Source: Hymenoscyphus infarciens (Eukaryota > Ascomycota > Leotiomycetes > Helotiales > Helotiaceae). Taken from it: DNA of 64,000 bases. Positions 25,543 to 37,382 of the stretch are shown here, in pieces. How positions within the stretch are numbered: the first letter of the stretch is position 1; the number at the start of each line of letters is the position of its first letter. The stretch is taken from the NCBI GenBank assembly GCA_001414345.1, contig LLCB01000015.1:124001-188000 (forward strand), given 5' to 3'. A model generated the notes under the pieces. That model was not told the origin of the DNA, did not search any database, and saw only the letters and a list, made by a program, of their open reading frames with translations. Position numbers and translations under genes: made by a program.

Positions 25543-26662
25543 ATGTTTGATAACCTGAATTGTTCGGTGGTTCCCACAGAATCAGCGACCGATGCTGGTG
25601 TAGCAGGCTCAGGAGTAAGTCCCTCTTACCTCCCCACCATTCAATATCTAAATTAAGAAACACAGGTCCTGCTCTCTTTCATCATTACAGCAGGCCTTTC
25701 CCTCCTCCTGAGCGCTCTCATTATCCTCCGCGAAATACGATGGCAATCAGAAGCAAAAGTAATTCGAAAGCTCCTCCTCTCCTTCAGTGATCAGCAAGTC
25801 ATCACCGGAATTGGCATCCAGTGCGTCGGTCTTGCCAAGATGGAATTCATGATCCCATATCATTTCTTTATTATCTGGATGTTGTCGTTGCTTTCTACGG
25901 CGACGCATATTGGGACGCTTCTTGCGTTGGTTAATGATTTCAAACGGGATTGGGTGTTGAGGTGGTTGAGACAGTTTTTTATGTTTGTTAACTTGGGTGA
26001 GTACCCCCCCCCATATCAGGAATGATGTAGTATGCTAACATAGATAGTACTCTCCTGCGTATCAGGAATCTTTCTCCTTATGTCTACGATGAGGAATTTA
26101 CCAGCAACACTACCAATTGCATGTGTATGGCAACTCCCCTCCAACAGCGCTCCCTCCAACGCCGGAATCTCGATCGCTGGTACCATTGCCGTCATATCGG
26201 GCAATCTCATAATGTTCGTGCTAGGCGTCTGGTATCTACACGTCAAAGAACGAAAATGGTTGAGAATAATCCAGATCGCCGGTCTATTCGTGAGCGTTGG
26301 GATTGGTGCTGGAGCTTCAGTTCGCGTTCTCCTGCTATCACAAGCTTTCGGCAACCCAGGAAATGATGTGCATCTCAAAGACCAGGTTGAAAAGGATTGG
26401 AGCTTTGGTCAATTACTTCCATTGTTACTACTTCTATTGCCATTGGTATCGGCTGTTGAAATTATGCGAGGTATTTCATCCAAAGTCCAGAAGGGATGGA
26501 AATATGCTAATGCTTTCTCGTATAGGTGAAATGAAAGTTCCATCTCCACTACCCGATGATGAAGTATCTCTTGTCGATAGAGGATCCAAGAAAGGGTCCC
26601 AGGATAGGAGTTCGTTCCAGCCGAATCCATTTTGGGGTGAACAAAGTCGATGGAGCAAGTGA
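25543..26662 (+). CDS. Multi-span membrane protein, unknown
   Basis: Four exons, 25543-25614, 25666-25996, 26048-26470 and 26526-26662, with introns of 51, 51 and 55 bp, encode about 320 residues. Six hydrophobic segments can be seen: LLSFIITAGLSLLLSALII, the MIPYHFFIIWML region, WLRQFFMFVNLVLSCVSGIF (formed across intron 2), ISIAGTIAVISGNLIMFVLG, IIQIAGLFVSVGIGAGASV and LLPLLLLLLPLVSAVEIM. A short N-terminus precedes the first and a charged cytosolic-looking tail (MKVPSPLPDDEVSLVDRGS...) follows the last. I do not recognise the family. It resembles the many uncharacterised integral membrane proteins of plant-associated fungi. The third intron has an AG-GTATTT donor, TGCTAATG branch and TATAG acceptor. 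Confidence 0.75.
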
Positions 26663-27361
26663 GGAGTTGTAGAGGGTGTGTCCATTTCATGGTGCACATA
26701 TTAAAACACGCAACCACCAAGAGCTCGAGTATCACCCGATACCTCCAAACGTCCGAACAAATTTTCGATGTCACCCTCCAACTCATGAATAGAGTACGCT
26801 TCAAATGGTTAGCCTAGATGGCGCTGTCATACACGTGACTAATTTCAATTTATCCGATATTAAGCTGTTTCAACTTAATGATCGGGCATGCAATTCGCAT
26901 ATGATTCGAAAGTACACCATTATTACGAGGGACCTTGCATACCACGGAGCCATTATTCCGATGAAAGGGATCGAAAAAGCGAACTCGAAATCGGAAATCC
27001 GAGAGAGGTAGTTTTGGGGGGGAAAAGCGGACTCTAGACGTGGAACGTCGAAGTTCGAGGAGGTTCCACTTTGCAGGGATATTCGTAAGGCTTGTGGAAG
27101 AACTTCGCGATTGACTCGTGCAGTTGGTTGGACTGGAAATAGGCAATAAATACTGTTTGCAGTTGAACACGAAGGTTATATTCAAGCAAGCCACATTTGT
27201 TGATGTACAGCTTTCGTAAAAGGAGGTCGTCACTAAACCTACAATTCCCTTCACGTGACCCATCTCAAATTCGTTCCCCCTCTCGCCATTTCAACACTCT
27301 CACAAGCCAATCACTCCTTCCCGCCTCCACTCACCACATCCTAACCCTCAAACCCTAACCC
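26663..27361. other. Intergenic between convergent genes
   Basis: 3' ends of two converging genes. No coding signal I can support; a short CCCTAA-containing stretch lies at 27340-27362. Confidence 0.5.
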
Positions 27362-28724
27362 TCACACCTCGCCCGGTGCATACAAACCCCTCGGCCTCCC
27401 ATTCCCATCACAACTAGCAAACTTCCAAAACCCCCGATTCCACACCGTGAAACAATTCATAACCACCCATCTCGCTGCCCCCGGAATAGGAGGCCAATCT
27501 TTCCATATACCCTCTTCGAATGTGATATCGAGATTGAGGAAAAAGAAGGGGAGGGCGTTGAACTTCGTCATTGAGGTCTATAGCATCGAGTATCAGATTA
27601 GCGAGAAGCACTTTAAGATGAGAGTTTAGATACGTGAGACCGGGGGGTACTAATAAAGGGGATAGGAAAGGAAGGAGTATTAGGATGGGGAGAAGAAGAA
27701 AAAAGGGAAGGGAGGAAATACCACGGCGTGCTTCCCCTCTTTATCCCATAACTCTTTTATTCGTAAGTTCCCGCCGTATGTTTTTAGAGCGAGGAGATCG
27801 TCGATTTCGGTTTTGAGGTGGGAGTGTAGGGATGGTGCGAAGGATGTTATAATGGAGTTTAGGTGCGTGGATGAGAAGGTGGATTCTTTTCCAGCGAGGC
27901 CGTCTAAGTATGACTTGAACTCGTCTAAGCCTGTTTGGAAGGACGCTGGTTTTGGGAGTGTTAGTTGTGTAGTTATGGGGAAGGGGGGTGGAGGTAAAAG
28001 AAGAGGTGAGTTGGATTTGGGGGGGGGGGGGGGGGAGAAGGGGCTAGTTTGTTAGAAGAAGTAACCCATGCGACTTGCTGAAGGGAGAGATTTCGACGGA
28101 GTGAAGATTGAGAAGAGGTTTTTCGTCGCATGTCTCAAGATTCATAATGAGCTTTGCTCTCGATTGAGAACTCGTTTATTGTGAGATGACACGAGAGCGG
28201 AAGATGTGCGCAAGTTATATATCCATGGTGGAGTGTCCCTCCTGGTAGTGGCAAGTAGCTTCTCAATAAGTGTTTTGATGGAATAAACGAGCAGAAAGGA
28301 AGTAATCATACTACTTACCATGTTGCTGAACATTCCCCTCCATTAACCCCTTCTCGCCAACCGCCTCCTCAATATCGGGAAAAAACAAATCTTCCTCACT
28401 CGTATGATGCTCATGAACAACAGAGTGCCAACATAAACTGTAACCGATGAAATTTTTATAATCGGAAGGTTGGATGTTTGGTCCTTGGATATAGATACTG
28501 TTGAGACCACGAAGAAGTGCGTTGTGAACTACACACATTTGGCTCGCTGTCTCCATGTATGGGTCGGTATAACCTGTCTGAAGATAAGTTAGTTGTTGTA
28601 ATATTTAGGATTTTTCGGATAATTAAAGAGTTAACTCTACCTTTCTTTCCTTGTACTTCGGCGTCTCAATCAATGGAAAGGGAGTATTGGCCCATTGTAG
28701 TTTTCTGGGAGTGGGATGGTTCAT
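27362..28724 (-). CDS. HHE (hemerythrin-like) cation-binding protein
   Basis: Four exons on the minus strand, 28641-28724, 28319-28577, 27722-27945 and 27362-27577, give about 260 residues. HHE domains bind metal, often a di-iron centre, through spaced His and HxxxE motifs. Here: HNALLRGLN, HEHHTSEEDLFFP, the QQHASFQTGLDEF junction and HSHLKTEIDDLLAL. The C-terminal signature FFFLNLDITFEEG followed by WKDWPPIP matches filamentous-fungal HHE proteins of unknown function. The second intron (27946-28318) is 373 bp, six to seven times longer than neighbours. Its inside holds a run of about 16 G on the + strand near 28020-28035. Its ends are canonical and phase-correct (GTAAGT; AACCAG). The third intron (144 bp) has an uncertain acceptor, so the junction before MTKFNALP may be off by a few residues. 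It is head-to-head with the gene at 29033. Confidence 0.85.
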
Positions 28725-29032
28725 TATGGAGCCAACTTTCGATTGAAATCTATGAAACGGAAAATGGTTTCCAGCGATTCAACAGTGGACATTTTGGTCT
28801 TTAAGTCCGTCCTATGTCCTGAGGATTTGGTGGTGCAACCAGACTCGGATTTCGTTTGCTACCGATTGCTACCGAGATCTTAGAAATCACGGTAGGCGAC
28901 GGGGGTCCGACCATGTGAGATGGGTTTGCTAAATTATTTAAGAACGTTAGTTCGGGTCATTAATTATCGAAATCTTCAAAGTCATCAATTAATAAACTCT
29001 TCTTCATTGCCTACTTCAACCTATCAATCACG
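28725..29032. promoter_or_regulatory. Shared divergent promoter, 308 bp
   Basis: Separates the ATG of the HHE gene (minus) from the ATG of the NAD(P)-binding gene (plus). It must hold both promoters and both leaders. It contains a GC-rich patch (GGCGACGGGGGTCCGACC, about 28895-28912) in otherwise AT-rich DNA, a candidate regulator site. Confidence 0.5.
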
Positions 29033-29867
29033 ATGAAAGTTCTCTTGTTAGGTGCGACAGGCAACGTTGGCTCTCGCATGCTACCCGCACTCCTCGCGCA
29101 CAAGCATTTAGTCGTTGCTTACGTTCGCACTCCCACTAAAATCCCATCAGAACCCAGATCAAAACTCGATTCCATCGTCACTGGCTCTGCCACCGACAGC
29201 GCGGCAATCAAAGCTGCGATCCTCTCAAATAATTGCGATGCAGTCGTCAATGCAGCAGGCGTGGCTGGGATGACTGGGTTCCATTCTCAGGGGGAGTTTC
29301 CGGCCATCTTCGCTGCAGTTGTGAAGGCCGCTTCAGAGGCGGGAAAAGAGCGTGGGGGTGCACCGATTCGATGCTGGCTTATGAGTGGATTTGGAATAAT
29401 GGACAGCCCGAAGAGACCGTATATGATGGTTGACTAGTAAGTTTTCCCCTATTTTATTTCCGTTGTGGTGGTTGAATTCTAACACCATCTCCAGCGTACC
29501 CCTCTTCCCCGCTCACAAGCCGAATTACATGCTCATCAAGTCTCACTCGCGCGAGACTCTCGCGTGGTCGCTATTCTGCGCATCGCAAATGGATCCTCGA
29601 CACGAGCCACCACAATTCCCTGCTTCTGTTGATGCGGCGAGTAATTTGGTTGCCAGAGCTGATGTCCCACCGGCTTGGAATGAGAAGTTTCGAGGTGTGC
29701 CGTTGATAGGGAATTATTTGAATGTTATGGCGCAGTCGCAGACTTATTTTTCGGTGCTGGAGAATTGTGTTGATTTTATGGCTGCGGATTTGGAGAAGGG
29801 GTTGGATAGCGAATGGGTTGGGAAGAGGGTGAGTGTTAAAGAGAAGAGTAAGGTTAAGATGGGGTAG
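29033..29867 (+). CDS. NAD(P)-binding short-chain/NmrA-like protein
   Basis: Two exons, 29033-29436 and 29495-29867, with a 58-bp intron, encode about 258 residues. The N-terminus is a Rossmann nucleotide-binding start: MKVLLLGATGNVGSRM, with the GxxGxxG loop at residues 7-13. DAVVNAAGVAGMTG follows at the usual place of the NAAG motif. A tyrosine and lysine of classical SDRs (YxxxK) are not clear; the segment HKPNYMLIKSHSRE carries the nearest Y and K. This fits atypical SDR/NAD(P)H-binding proteins that act as oxidoreductases or redox sensors. Substrate unknown. The shared promoter suggests joint expression with the HHE gene. Confidence 0.8.
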
Positions 29868-30467
29868 CGTTTGGTTGGAACAGTTACTGTACTAGGTATC
29901 AATATTGTATAACTAAATAGCAAAGAATTATTAGCGCGCGTTTCATATTTTTGTAGAAGAGACTGGCCGCGAAACTCCCCTTATGCAAAACTTCGAGCGC
30001 CAAAAACTGGGTACTGGTAGGTAGGCTTGCGGGTAAGCCAACCATTGTCGAGTGAGCTACCTAGGTAGGTAGGGAAGTACTAGTATGAAAGATTTACGGA
30101 TAAGCTGACTTATTTATTAGTAAGCTAGATGAAAATTGGGGGCCAGAAAGGGTTGGAGCAGTTAGCCAGTAAGCTAGTCAAAATTAAGGACTTTGCGAGT
30201 AAGCTTCAAGTAAAAGCGGCACCACTTGCACTCCCCAGCCCCCGGAGTAAACGTAAGCAGCCAGCCCTGGCACCTCCACAGATATGAGATCGCGACCTGA
30301 TAATATCTCCGTATATTTCCTCTCCCCTTTGATACGGTCTTGATTTCCCTGAGAAAATTGAATACAGAGTAGACCAATCACTCGCGGTTCCCTCGAATTC
30401 CGTACAGCCCCGCTAACTCCAAACCCGTCCCTCGCCAGCAGAAACAATTAACTGCACTTGAGTGAGC
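29868..30467. other. Intergenic with GTAAGCT-type repeats
   Basis: Between 30028 and 30206 the words GGTAAGCC, ATAAGCT, GTAAGCTAG (twice) and GTAAGCTT recur, and GTAGGTAGG occurs on both sides of 30050. The repeats are too short to define an element. The rest presumably holds the promoter of the zinc-cluster gene. No gene seen. Confidence 0.4.
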
Positions 30468-33169
30468 ATGAACAACCTTGAACTAAATGTCACTTCAACT
30501 GAAGAGCCCCTTTCAAAAACACTATCATGGGCACGAAGTGTTCGGACATCGTGTGATTCGTGCAAGCAATTGAAGGCAAGTCCGTTGTAGAGCGTTTGAG
30601 AATTCGACAGACACTCGCAAGAAATAGCTGCTGACCGATTCTGGTGGAAATGCAGATAAAATGCCAAAGAAAAGGCGACGAAACTTGTGCGCGATGCGTT
30701 ACCAAAAGGCTATGCTGTACTACAACACCGGTAGAGAGGAAGAAGCGAAAATTGACAGAGTACGGTGAAATCCCAATCCCCGTACATAGCTAGGGGGAGG
30801 CTAATTTTGATGAAGTAAGAAAGAGGCCTTTGATGAAATGGAAGACCGGATCAAGCGCATGGAGTCTGCTATACTCACCTCCAAGTTACATGAGGTAGCT
30901 GAGCCAGAGGAAGAGAAGAGTTCCGAGAAAATTGAAAATCAAGCGTGGCTGTCTAATCATCTGTCTAACCTGGTCATAGAAGCTAAAGGGTGTCCCAACT
31001 TCATCGGTATGTCACGTACCTTTTATCGATTGCCTCCTGTGTTCGCGCTGACGCTGCTCTCCAGGCTGGGCATCTGGCTTCTCACTTCTTTCCCCGCAAG
31101 GACTTCAGTGGATGTCCGAAACTTTATGTGACAAAGAAGATTTAGCTCGACTTGCTCAAATGATGGAACGTGATTTTGGTGTTTGGGGTAGTGGGGAGCC
31201 TGATCTCTGGTATCCAAATCCACGGTCACAACACACACCACTTCCATCCAAGGATCATGCATTACAATACGTGAATTGTGAGTATGAGAGAGCGAAGAGA
31301 TAGCTTGGGGAAATTTCAGCTCATATCAATAGGCTACTTTACGACTTTCAATAACGTCTTCCCGGTCGTCAATCAGCAAGTTTTCAACTTCTACCTTGAG
31401 CGGCAATACTCTTCAAAGCCCCCAGAAGGTACCGCCTGGTACGCCTTACTTAATGCTGTGTTGTGTTTAGGTAGTATCAGAACAAAAGGCGAGCGAGAGA
31501 GGCACATGAGAACTAGCTGTCTCATCGATTATACGTCGCTCGCCCGGGAAAGTGGTGTTGAATATTTCCGTAACGCAAGCAGCTGTTTTCACGACTTGTT
31601 CTTCAAGGAGGCTAATTTGATGGCAATGCAAGCTATGACACTGATGGTAAGACTCCGTATTAAGATGACAAGTTGTATAATTTACTAATACACAAAAAGC
31701 TGTTCATCACAACCTCAAGTCCCAACCCTCAGCCTTCCTACGTAATGTCCTCAGCAGTCGGAAACCTGGCAAATACTTTAGGCCTTCATCGCCGTTCGGA
31801 TGGTTTTGATCTCACGCCAGAGGAGATTGAACAACGACGAAATGTCTACTGGGTATTCTATATAATGGAAAAATCAACAAGTCATAGCCTAGGCCGACCA
31901 TCTGTCATAAATGATGATGATGTTGCCGTTGACTTACCATCACAAAAGCCCGTCTCAATACAAACCCCAAACGGAGCAAAATGTTACGACTTCTTCCAAG
32001 ATCAGATTAAATTAGCTATCATCGGAAGCCGCATTTACACCGAATTGTACTCGGCAAGTTCCCTCACGAAGTCAGAAGCGGATCGCAAGAGAGTGCTCGG
32101 CAAACTAGACGACCATCTCCAGCGCTGGCGAGATGCACTACCCATTGAGATTCGACCAGAACATCCAATTTTATGCTCTGATGAACAATATGTCCCTGTA
32201 GTCATGATGCACTTCACCTATTTGGAAGCTGTAGTACAGCTACACCGCTTATCGGGTCATCACAAATCATTCCAAGATGATGAACCTACCGACATGAAGA
32301 GGGAAGATCTACAGCGATTGAACCCTAGAGTGCATGCAAGTTATTTACTCTGCCTCGCGGCAGCACGGAGGTCAATTCGGTTACTTGATACATTCAGCAA
32401 TAACACTCTGCAAAACCAACATTTCATGTGGTATGTATCACTATTGCTTTCCAAGATAAATATGCTGATCACAAAATTAGGAGGGCACTATATTATCCAC
32501 TCAGCGCGAGCCTCATTCTTTTTGCAAATATCCTCGCTAGCCCACAAGACCACCATGCCCCTGATGACATTCGCTTAATGAATTCAATCACTTCTTTCAT
32601 TTCTAATTCTGTTCAGCCAGGGTCCTCATTCGCCGCTACACCAACCGTAAGTATGTTCCAAGAACTCTTTGGTATTGCTACACGTCTTGTTGCAAGAGTG
32701 CCCCCACATTCTAGGAAGCAAATGAAAAGACCTGCTGAAATTGATAATCCTACCCAACCGGATCTCATCTCAGCAGCTGGTGTAGTACCCGATGAGTTTC
32801 CATACTCCGACTCGAAGCCACAAAACACGACATTATATGTAAGTATGCTTTCTTCACCTTGTCCATTTCGAAATCAAAGACTCACAATACACTTCCTAGG
32901 CTCCACCCGAATCAACAACACAATACTTCGAAAACGACATACCCACATCAATGCCCATTCTTGCGGACCATCACCAACAAATTCCCCAAAAAGACCAAGA
33001 TATACAACACAGCACTAGCTCATTCGAACCTATTGAAGACAGTCCCCTCGAATTCGCACCATTCCTCTTTACCGAAGTGAATCAGTTCGACTATGATCCA
33101 ACAATTTATGATCCTGTTCTCTCACCTACGAATTTTGAATGGGATGCAACTAATATGTGGGTACCATAG
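30468..33169 (+). CDS. Zn2Cys6 fungal transcription factor
   Basis: Eight exons: 30468-30575, 30656-30764, 30824-31006, 31065-31277, 31333-31646, 31700-32430, 32481-32838 and 32900-33169, summing to 761 residues. The Gal4-type binuclear zinc cluster lies at residues about 30-57 (CDSCKQLKIKCQRKGDETC, then ARC and C). A basic linker (ERKKRKLTEYEAF) and a short coiled coil follow. The middle carries the fungal transcription-factor domain: ASGFSLLSPQGLQW, then FNNVFPVVNQQVFNFYLER, then MSSAVGNLANTLGLHRR and RRNVYWVFYIMEKSTS. The C-terminus is Gln/Asp-rich. The first intron begins GCAAGT, not GT; this GC-AG intron falls inside the zinc cluster and is needed to join CKQLK to IKCQ. The regulated pathway is unknown. 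The neighbouring HHE and NAD(P)-binding genes are candidate targets only by position. Confidence 0.92.
30576..30655 (+). other. GC-AG intron inside the zinc cluster
   Basis: The donor reads AAG/GCAAGT and the acceptor TGCAG/ATA. Length is 80 bp, phase 0. No GT donor nearby restores the CxxCx6C spacing, so the GC donor is required. It has the otherwise perfect consensus usual for GC-AG introns. Confidence 0.85.
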
Positions 33170-35535
33170 CCTGAATTGTTGCTGCGCATTCTTTTCAATA
33201 TCCGGGCTTATTGAAAGAAATTCTGTCTTTGTGAGGGATGATGGAAGGACTTCTAACTCTAGCTCCTTCCTCGAATTATCTACGACCCTTTCATTTGATA
33301 GTGTTCCATTAAACCAAATTTATACGTTCGACCACATTTTTCTCACGAAACACTTGATTATTAAACATTTTTGGATTGAATCGCGTTCTGGTAAACATTA
33401 ATGGGATGTGTTGAAAGTGTAAGTTTCCTTCTCTCACTAATTGGAGGCCAGAAGAGAGGCTCTTCGCGCAAGTGGGTGTTGTTAGCTTAACTTACTTAGG
33501 GCGACCGCACTAAATACAGTGAACAGGACTAGGGGGCTGCTGCTAGCGTGGAGTTGGGGGCACTGCACTAAAGTCGTAGGCGAAGTATAAAAACCTGGCA
33601 AGACGAACCTATTATCTTCCTCAACTTGCAGCCTACAAGAACAAGTAATCATGGCTTCGCGTAAAATCAATCGCCTCAACAGGAGGGCATCCACCTGGTC
33701 GAGAGCCACCCTCCTGCCTATGCTCCCTCAGATACTACCTCTGCTCCTATTACATTAAGCCGTGATGACCTTTACACGCTTGAGAGACTTCGGACACTAT
33801 CACCTCCAGGTTATTGACACATCATCGACCATATCAACGATGCGCTTTCTAGACAAGACGATGTTGTTGAATTGTGCGGTCGGGAGATCGCCGAATTGTA
33901 TGAAGACCAGACCTTGACACAGGAGGAACGATAACGTAAACAGAGAGCCAGCCTCAATAAGCTTTTGGACAGCGGACGTAAGGAAAAGAAAACCTGGTGA
34001 ACTTGTCTGGTGGCTCCATTCTCTTGAGGGACTACTTCGACGCTTTCATCACTCTATCAATACTCCTTGCGGTTGCATCCATCCACGGCTTCATCGTCCC
34101 CTTCCTCGTGCTCCTCTTTATGCAACTGCACACTTGTAATTTTCTGTTTCTTCGAGATAGGGGTGTTCAATGTATGTGCTAATAGTGTTTTAGATTACAA
34201 GAATTAAAGAAGCCTTACTGCTTCCCACTCTCTCCGCTCTCCGGATCCATCACCACTCAACGTAAGCACTACAAAATTCTGATCGTTCACTACGATACCT
34301 CACACTTTCCACGATGACTTGCAGCCATGACTCATCGCAATGAGAATAATCATCCACCCGGTCTGATTACCCAACCCTTGCATGTTATGCCATCCTCGGT
34401 GTACCAAGCCGAAAACCAACAAATTGCAAATCCCCGACAATCGATTTCGCAAGACGAAAGGGCATCATCGGCAAATTTAGAAGGTTTGGGATTCTAGGAT
34501 AGGAATTTTACAATTCATAACTGCCTTTTGAGGAATGACATTACTTGCGGACTGCCTGATTGATAATGATTTCCTCTTCATAAGTGACCCGTCACCAACG
34601 TACCTCTTGGAGTTCCGAGTCTACCAATACCAAGCACTAGTAAGACGAAACTCCTTAAATCTACAACCTTTTAAAAGGATAAAGTTTAAATCGACATCAC
34701 AAAGCATATTGTCTATTTATGGAGTGTTATGTTGCCGATTGATTGAATACTTGAAGTGAACCCAATCGCGATCTCACCGCACAAAACAATATTCAAAAAT
34801 TGGTGGAAAAAAAGAAATACCGCAGAACAGAGGGGTGAACTCTCCGAAGTCACACGTAAACTTGGCCATCCATGGATCTGTGGCGGTTTTACCATTTCTT
34901 TCGACACCCGTAGGCAAAAATCACTTGCGATAAATTTAGATTTCCTGTCGTTGAGTATGGGGCTGTTTTCAGCCTTTCTGCTAGCCTAGCCTGAGTCAAG
35001 GCGTGCTCCAGACGCGGTTTTCAAAAATGGTGGAGTGGGTACCAAAAGTTTGTGGTACTTTGCGGGCCTAATATTTCAAAAGCACAGGTGGTGGCGCTAG
35101 GGGTCTTATTGGTGCAAAAGTCACTGAAAACGTGGTTCTGTTCTTTTGAAATATTAAGCTGGGAGCGAAATGGCTTCGAGGTTCCTTTCGTCTAAAAGCT
35201 CAGGAGTTATACTTGCTTCAATGAATTGTTGCTGTTGGCGTGTGGGGGCTTTGGGATTGACTCGCGTAGTCCAACGCTACCTGGTCTGGAACCTTCAATG
35301 TGTCTCTCGCTTACAAGCTTTCAGCCCCAGCGCATCGAGGAATACCGCCACCAATTTTTATACATGCTTTTTTGTCCCAGATCAGTGGTTTGATAGCTGC
35401 GGCTAGCAAAAGGCACAGCCTAAGCCGCTTGTTTCTTCTCGAGGCTCGAGCCAGATTCTTCGTATAAAGGCATGATCACTTGTCAAGATTCAACGAACAA
35501 GCACAAAATTTGATCCTTTCCCAACTTTCGCAATC
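33170..35535. other. Intergenic with one decayed coding fragment
   Basis: Apart from the fragment at 33660-33997, no gene is seen. A 13-bp inverted pair (AATATTTCAAAAG/CTTTTGAAATATT) lies at about 35071 and 35141, 70 bp apart. The rest shows ordinary AT-rich intergenic sequence and the promoter of the next gene. Confidence 0.5.
33660..33997 (+). pseudogene. Decayed coding fragment, unknown family
   Basis: In one frame the sequence reads SPQQEGIHLVESHPPAYAP, a Thr/Ser-rich stretch, DDLYTLERLRTLSPPGY, stop, HIIDHINDALSRQDDVVELC, GREIAELYEDQTLTQEER, stop, then RKQRASLNKLLDSGRK to a third stop. The first two stops (TGA after Tyr, TAA after Arg) fit single C-to-T changes from CGA and CAA. The ATG at 33651 is in a different frame. 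The helical, charged composition is clearly protein-like but no family is recognised. It may be a gene remnant or part of a mobile element's protein. Confidence 0.4.
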
Positions 35536-37382
35536 ATGTCTAACGAAAGTGATAATTCTTCCCACTTGCTTATGGGAAGAACTTACGCCTGGGCCGAATC
35601 TTCCAAACGCAATTCAAAAACCCCTCAAACCAGCGGCCTTTTTCATCTTCTCAAAATCAATTACACGATCATCGTGTTTCCACTTTTCGGCCTTGTTTGC
35701 ACGATTGGGGCATTTCTATTTACTTTGTGGTTTGGAAAGCAGACCTTCACATGTCCATCGTGGGCAAACGATTGCAAGGAAACAGCAACAATATTTGTGA
35801 ATAATTATGGCTTGGTGCAGGGTGTTGTCAGTACTGTACACGGCATTGGAATGGGTGCCATAGCATACGCCGCTTATGCTTTTGGTTCCGCAGCTCTTTG
35901 GCCAATTCTCCACGAACGTTCTTATCGGTTGAACAACATAGACACCTTTCTCGCTGCTACCCGCGGCTCCATCCCGGCCCTTCTGAAGGCGACTCTCGAA
36001 TTTTTCGGGGCGAGAGGATTGATGATCCTACCCTTCGTGACGTTTGCAGCAATTCTCGTCCAAGTAAGTATCCCAAACTACCCTACGGGGCTGATGAACC
36101 TAACAACAATTTTCAGGTTGATGCTGCAATCGTTGGTATTGCATTCACTCGTCAAAATGTCACCCGAGAATTCTCAAGCAACTACTCACTTGGCGGCGGG
36201 GTTGGGTTAAAGTATGAGCAGCGGAGCCCACCAGGACAGTTACCGGGCTCAATTACTGAAGCAATGAGCCTTTATGCATCTTGGAGCAAAGACCTCGCTG
36301 AAGAACCACTGCCACAACTTAGGGATTTCTTCATGGACAGACACAAGCTTCAAGAACTCGGGGATATGTCAGCGAAAGCACTGAAAATTCAGAAAGATAT
36401 TACTTGTACTGGTCACCTCCTTGACATCGATGGAAAACTCGATACAGACACGAAGACATTACGAATAAAAACGAAATTTGTTAATAAAGATACCGATGAA
36501 GGCAACCTGGTTACCATACGACTACAGCCCCGACTCACTCTCTGGGTAGACAATATCGTCTACAAGAGCAATTCCAATGCTATTTCTACCATCATTTTTG
36601 CATCGATTAACGGCGAAATTGAAAAAGGAAGCAAAACCCCATCCACACCTGAGATGAAATCTCACGGTAACTACACCAATGGCATCTCCGCTATTGCGTG
36701 CGATGTGGATGTCAAGCTAGTTGATAGCAACTTTTCTATTGGAGAAGGGAGCAACTCACTCTCAACAGTTTCTCGATTCGGAAAGATTTCTTACAGAGGC
36801 GATAAATTGGATAATCGACATGTCGCAGCATGGTTTGGTGTTGCCGTAGTCACGAATGGAGTTAGTGTTTCTGGTGCGCAACCAATGTTCAATGCCAACG
36901 AGAAAGGATTGCCAAGCATGTTCACGACAGGTGTTGACGCTACGGACCCCCAGAAACGATGGACAATCGACCAACTCAAGAAGTTCATCAACGTCAGTTC
37001 GGGTGCTTTGGCGATGACCATGAGTCGACAATGGGCTGATGAGAAAGTGATTCTTCATTCGAGGAAGGATATGCTACAACTCGATCCTAAGCGTGCTTAT
37101 ATATTGCTAGCACCACCAATTGCTCTTTTAATTTTGATTCTTCTTTTGGTTGTTACGGTTGTCTGGTTTTATCGTAAAGATAGAATCCCTAATATGTGTT
37201 TAGTAAAGGTTGGGGATTTGGTGGCGTTCACTCAGACTTCAGACATTTCTGTAAATGCGAGAACGGCTTCGGGAACCAATAAAGATTCGTCGAAGCTGGG
37301 TGAGATGAGAGTCAAGTATGGCATTACTAAAGAAGGGCAAATTGGCTTGGGCTGTCCGGAAACTGTTTCTTCTTTTGATTGA
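35536..37382 (+). CDS. Large membrane-anchored protein, unknown
   Basis: Two exons, 35536-36063 and 36117-37382, joined by a 53-bp intron (GTAAGT...TTTCAG), encode about 597 residues. Four hydrophobic segments are visible. IIVFPLFGLVCTIGAFLFTL (about residue 46), GVVSTVHGIGMGAIAYAAYA and LMILPFVTFAAILVQ lie in the first exon; YILLAPPIALLILILLLVVT lies near residue 525. Between the third and fourth lies a segment of about 330 residues with several N-glycosylation sequons (NVTR, NYSL, NYTN, NFSI, NVSS), so it is probably outside the cell or in a lumen. A short cytosolic tail follows. Such architecture is common among uncharacterised proteins of filamentous ascomycetes. No function can be assigned. 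Confidence 0.82.

Noticed and set aside
35071..35155. 13-bp inverted pair AATATTTCAAAAG/CTTTTGAAATATT as a transposon
   Set aside because: Arms are short and A/T-dominated, with no target-site duplication and no extension of the similarity.
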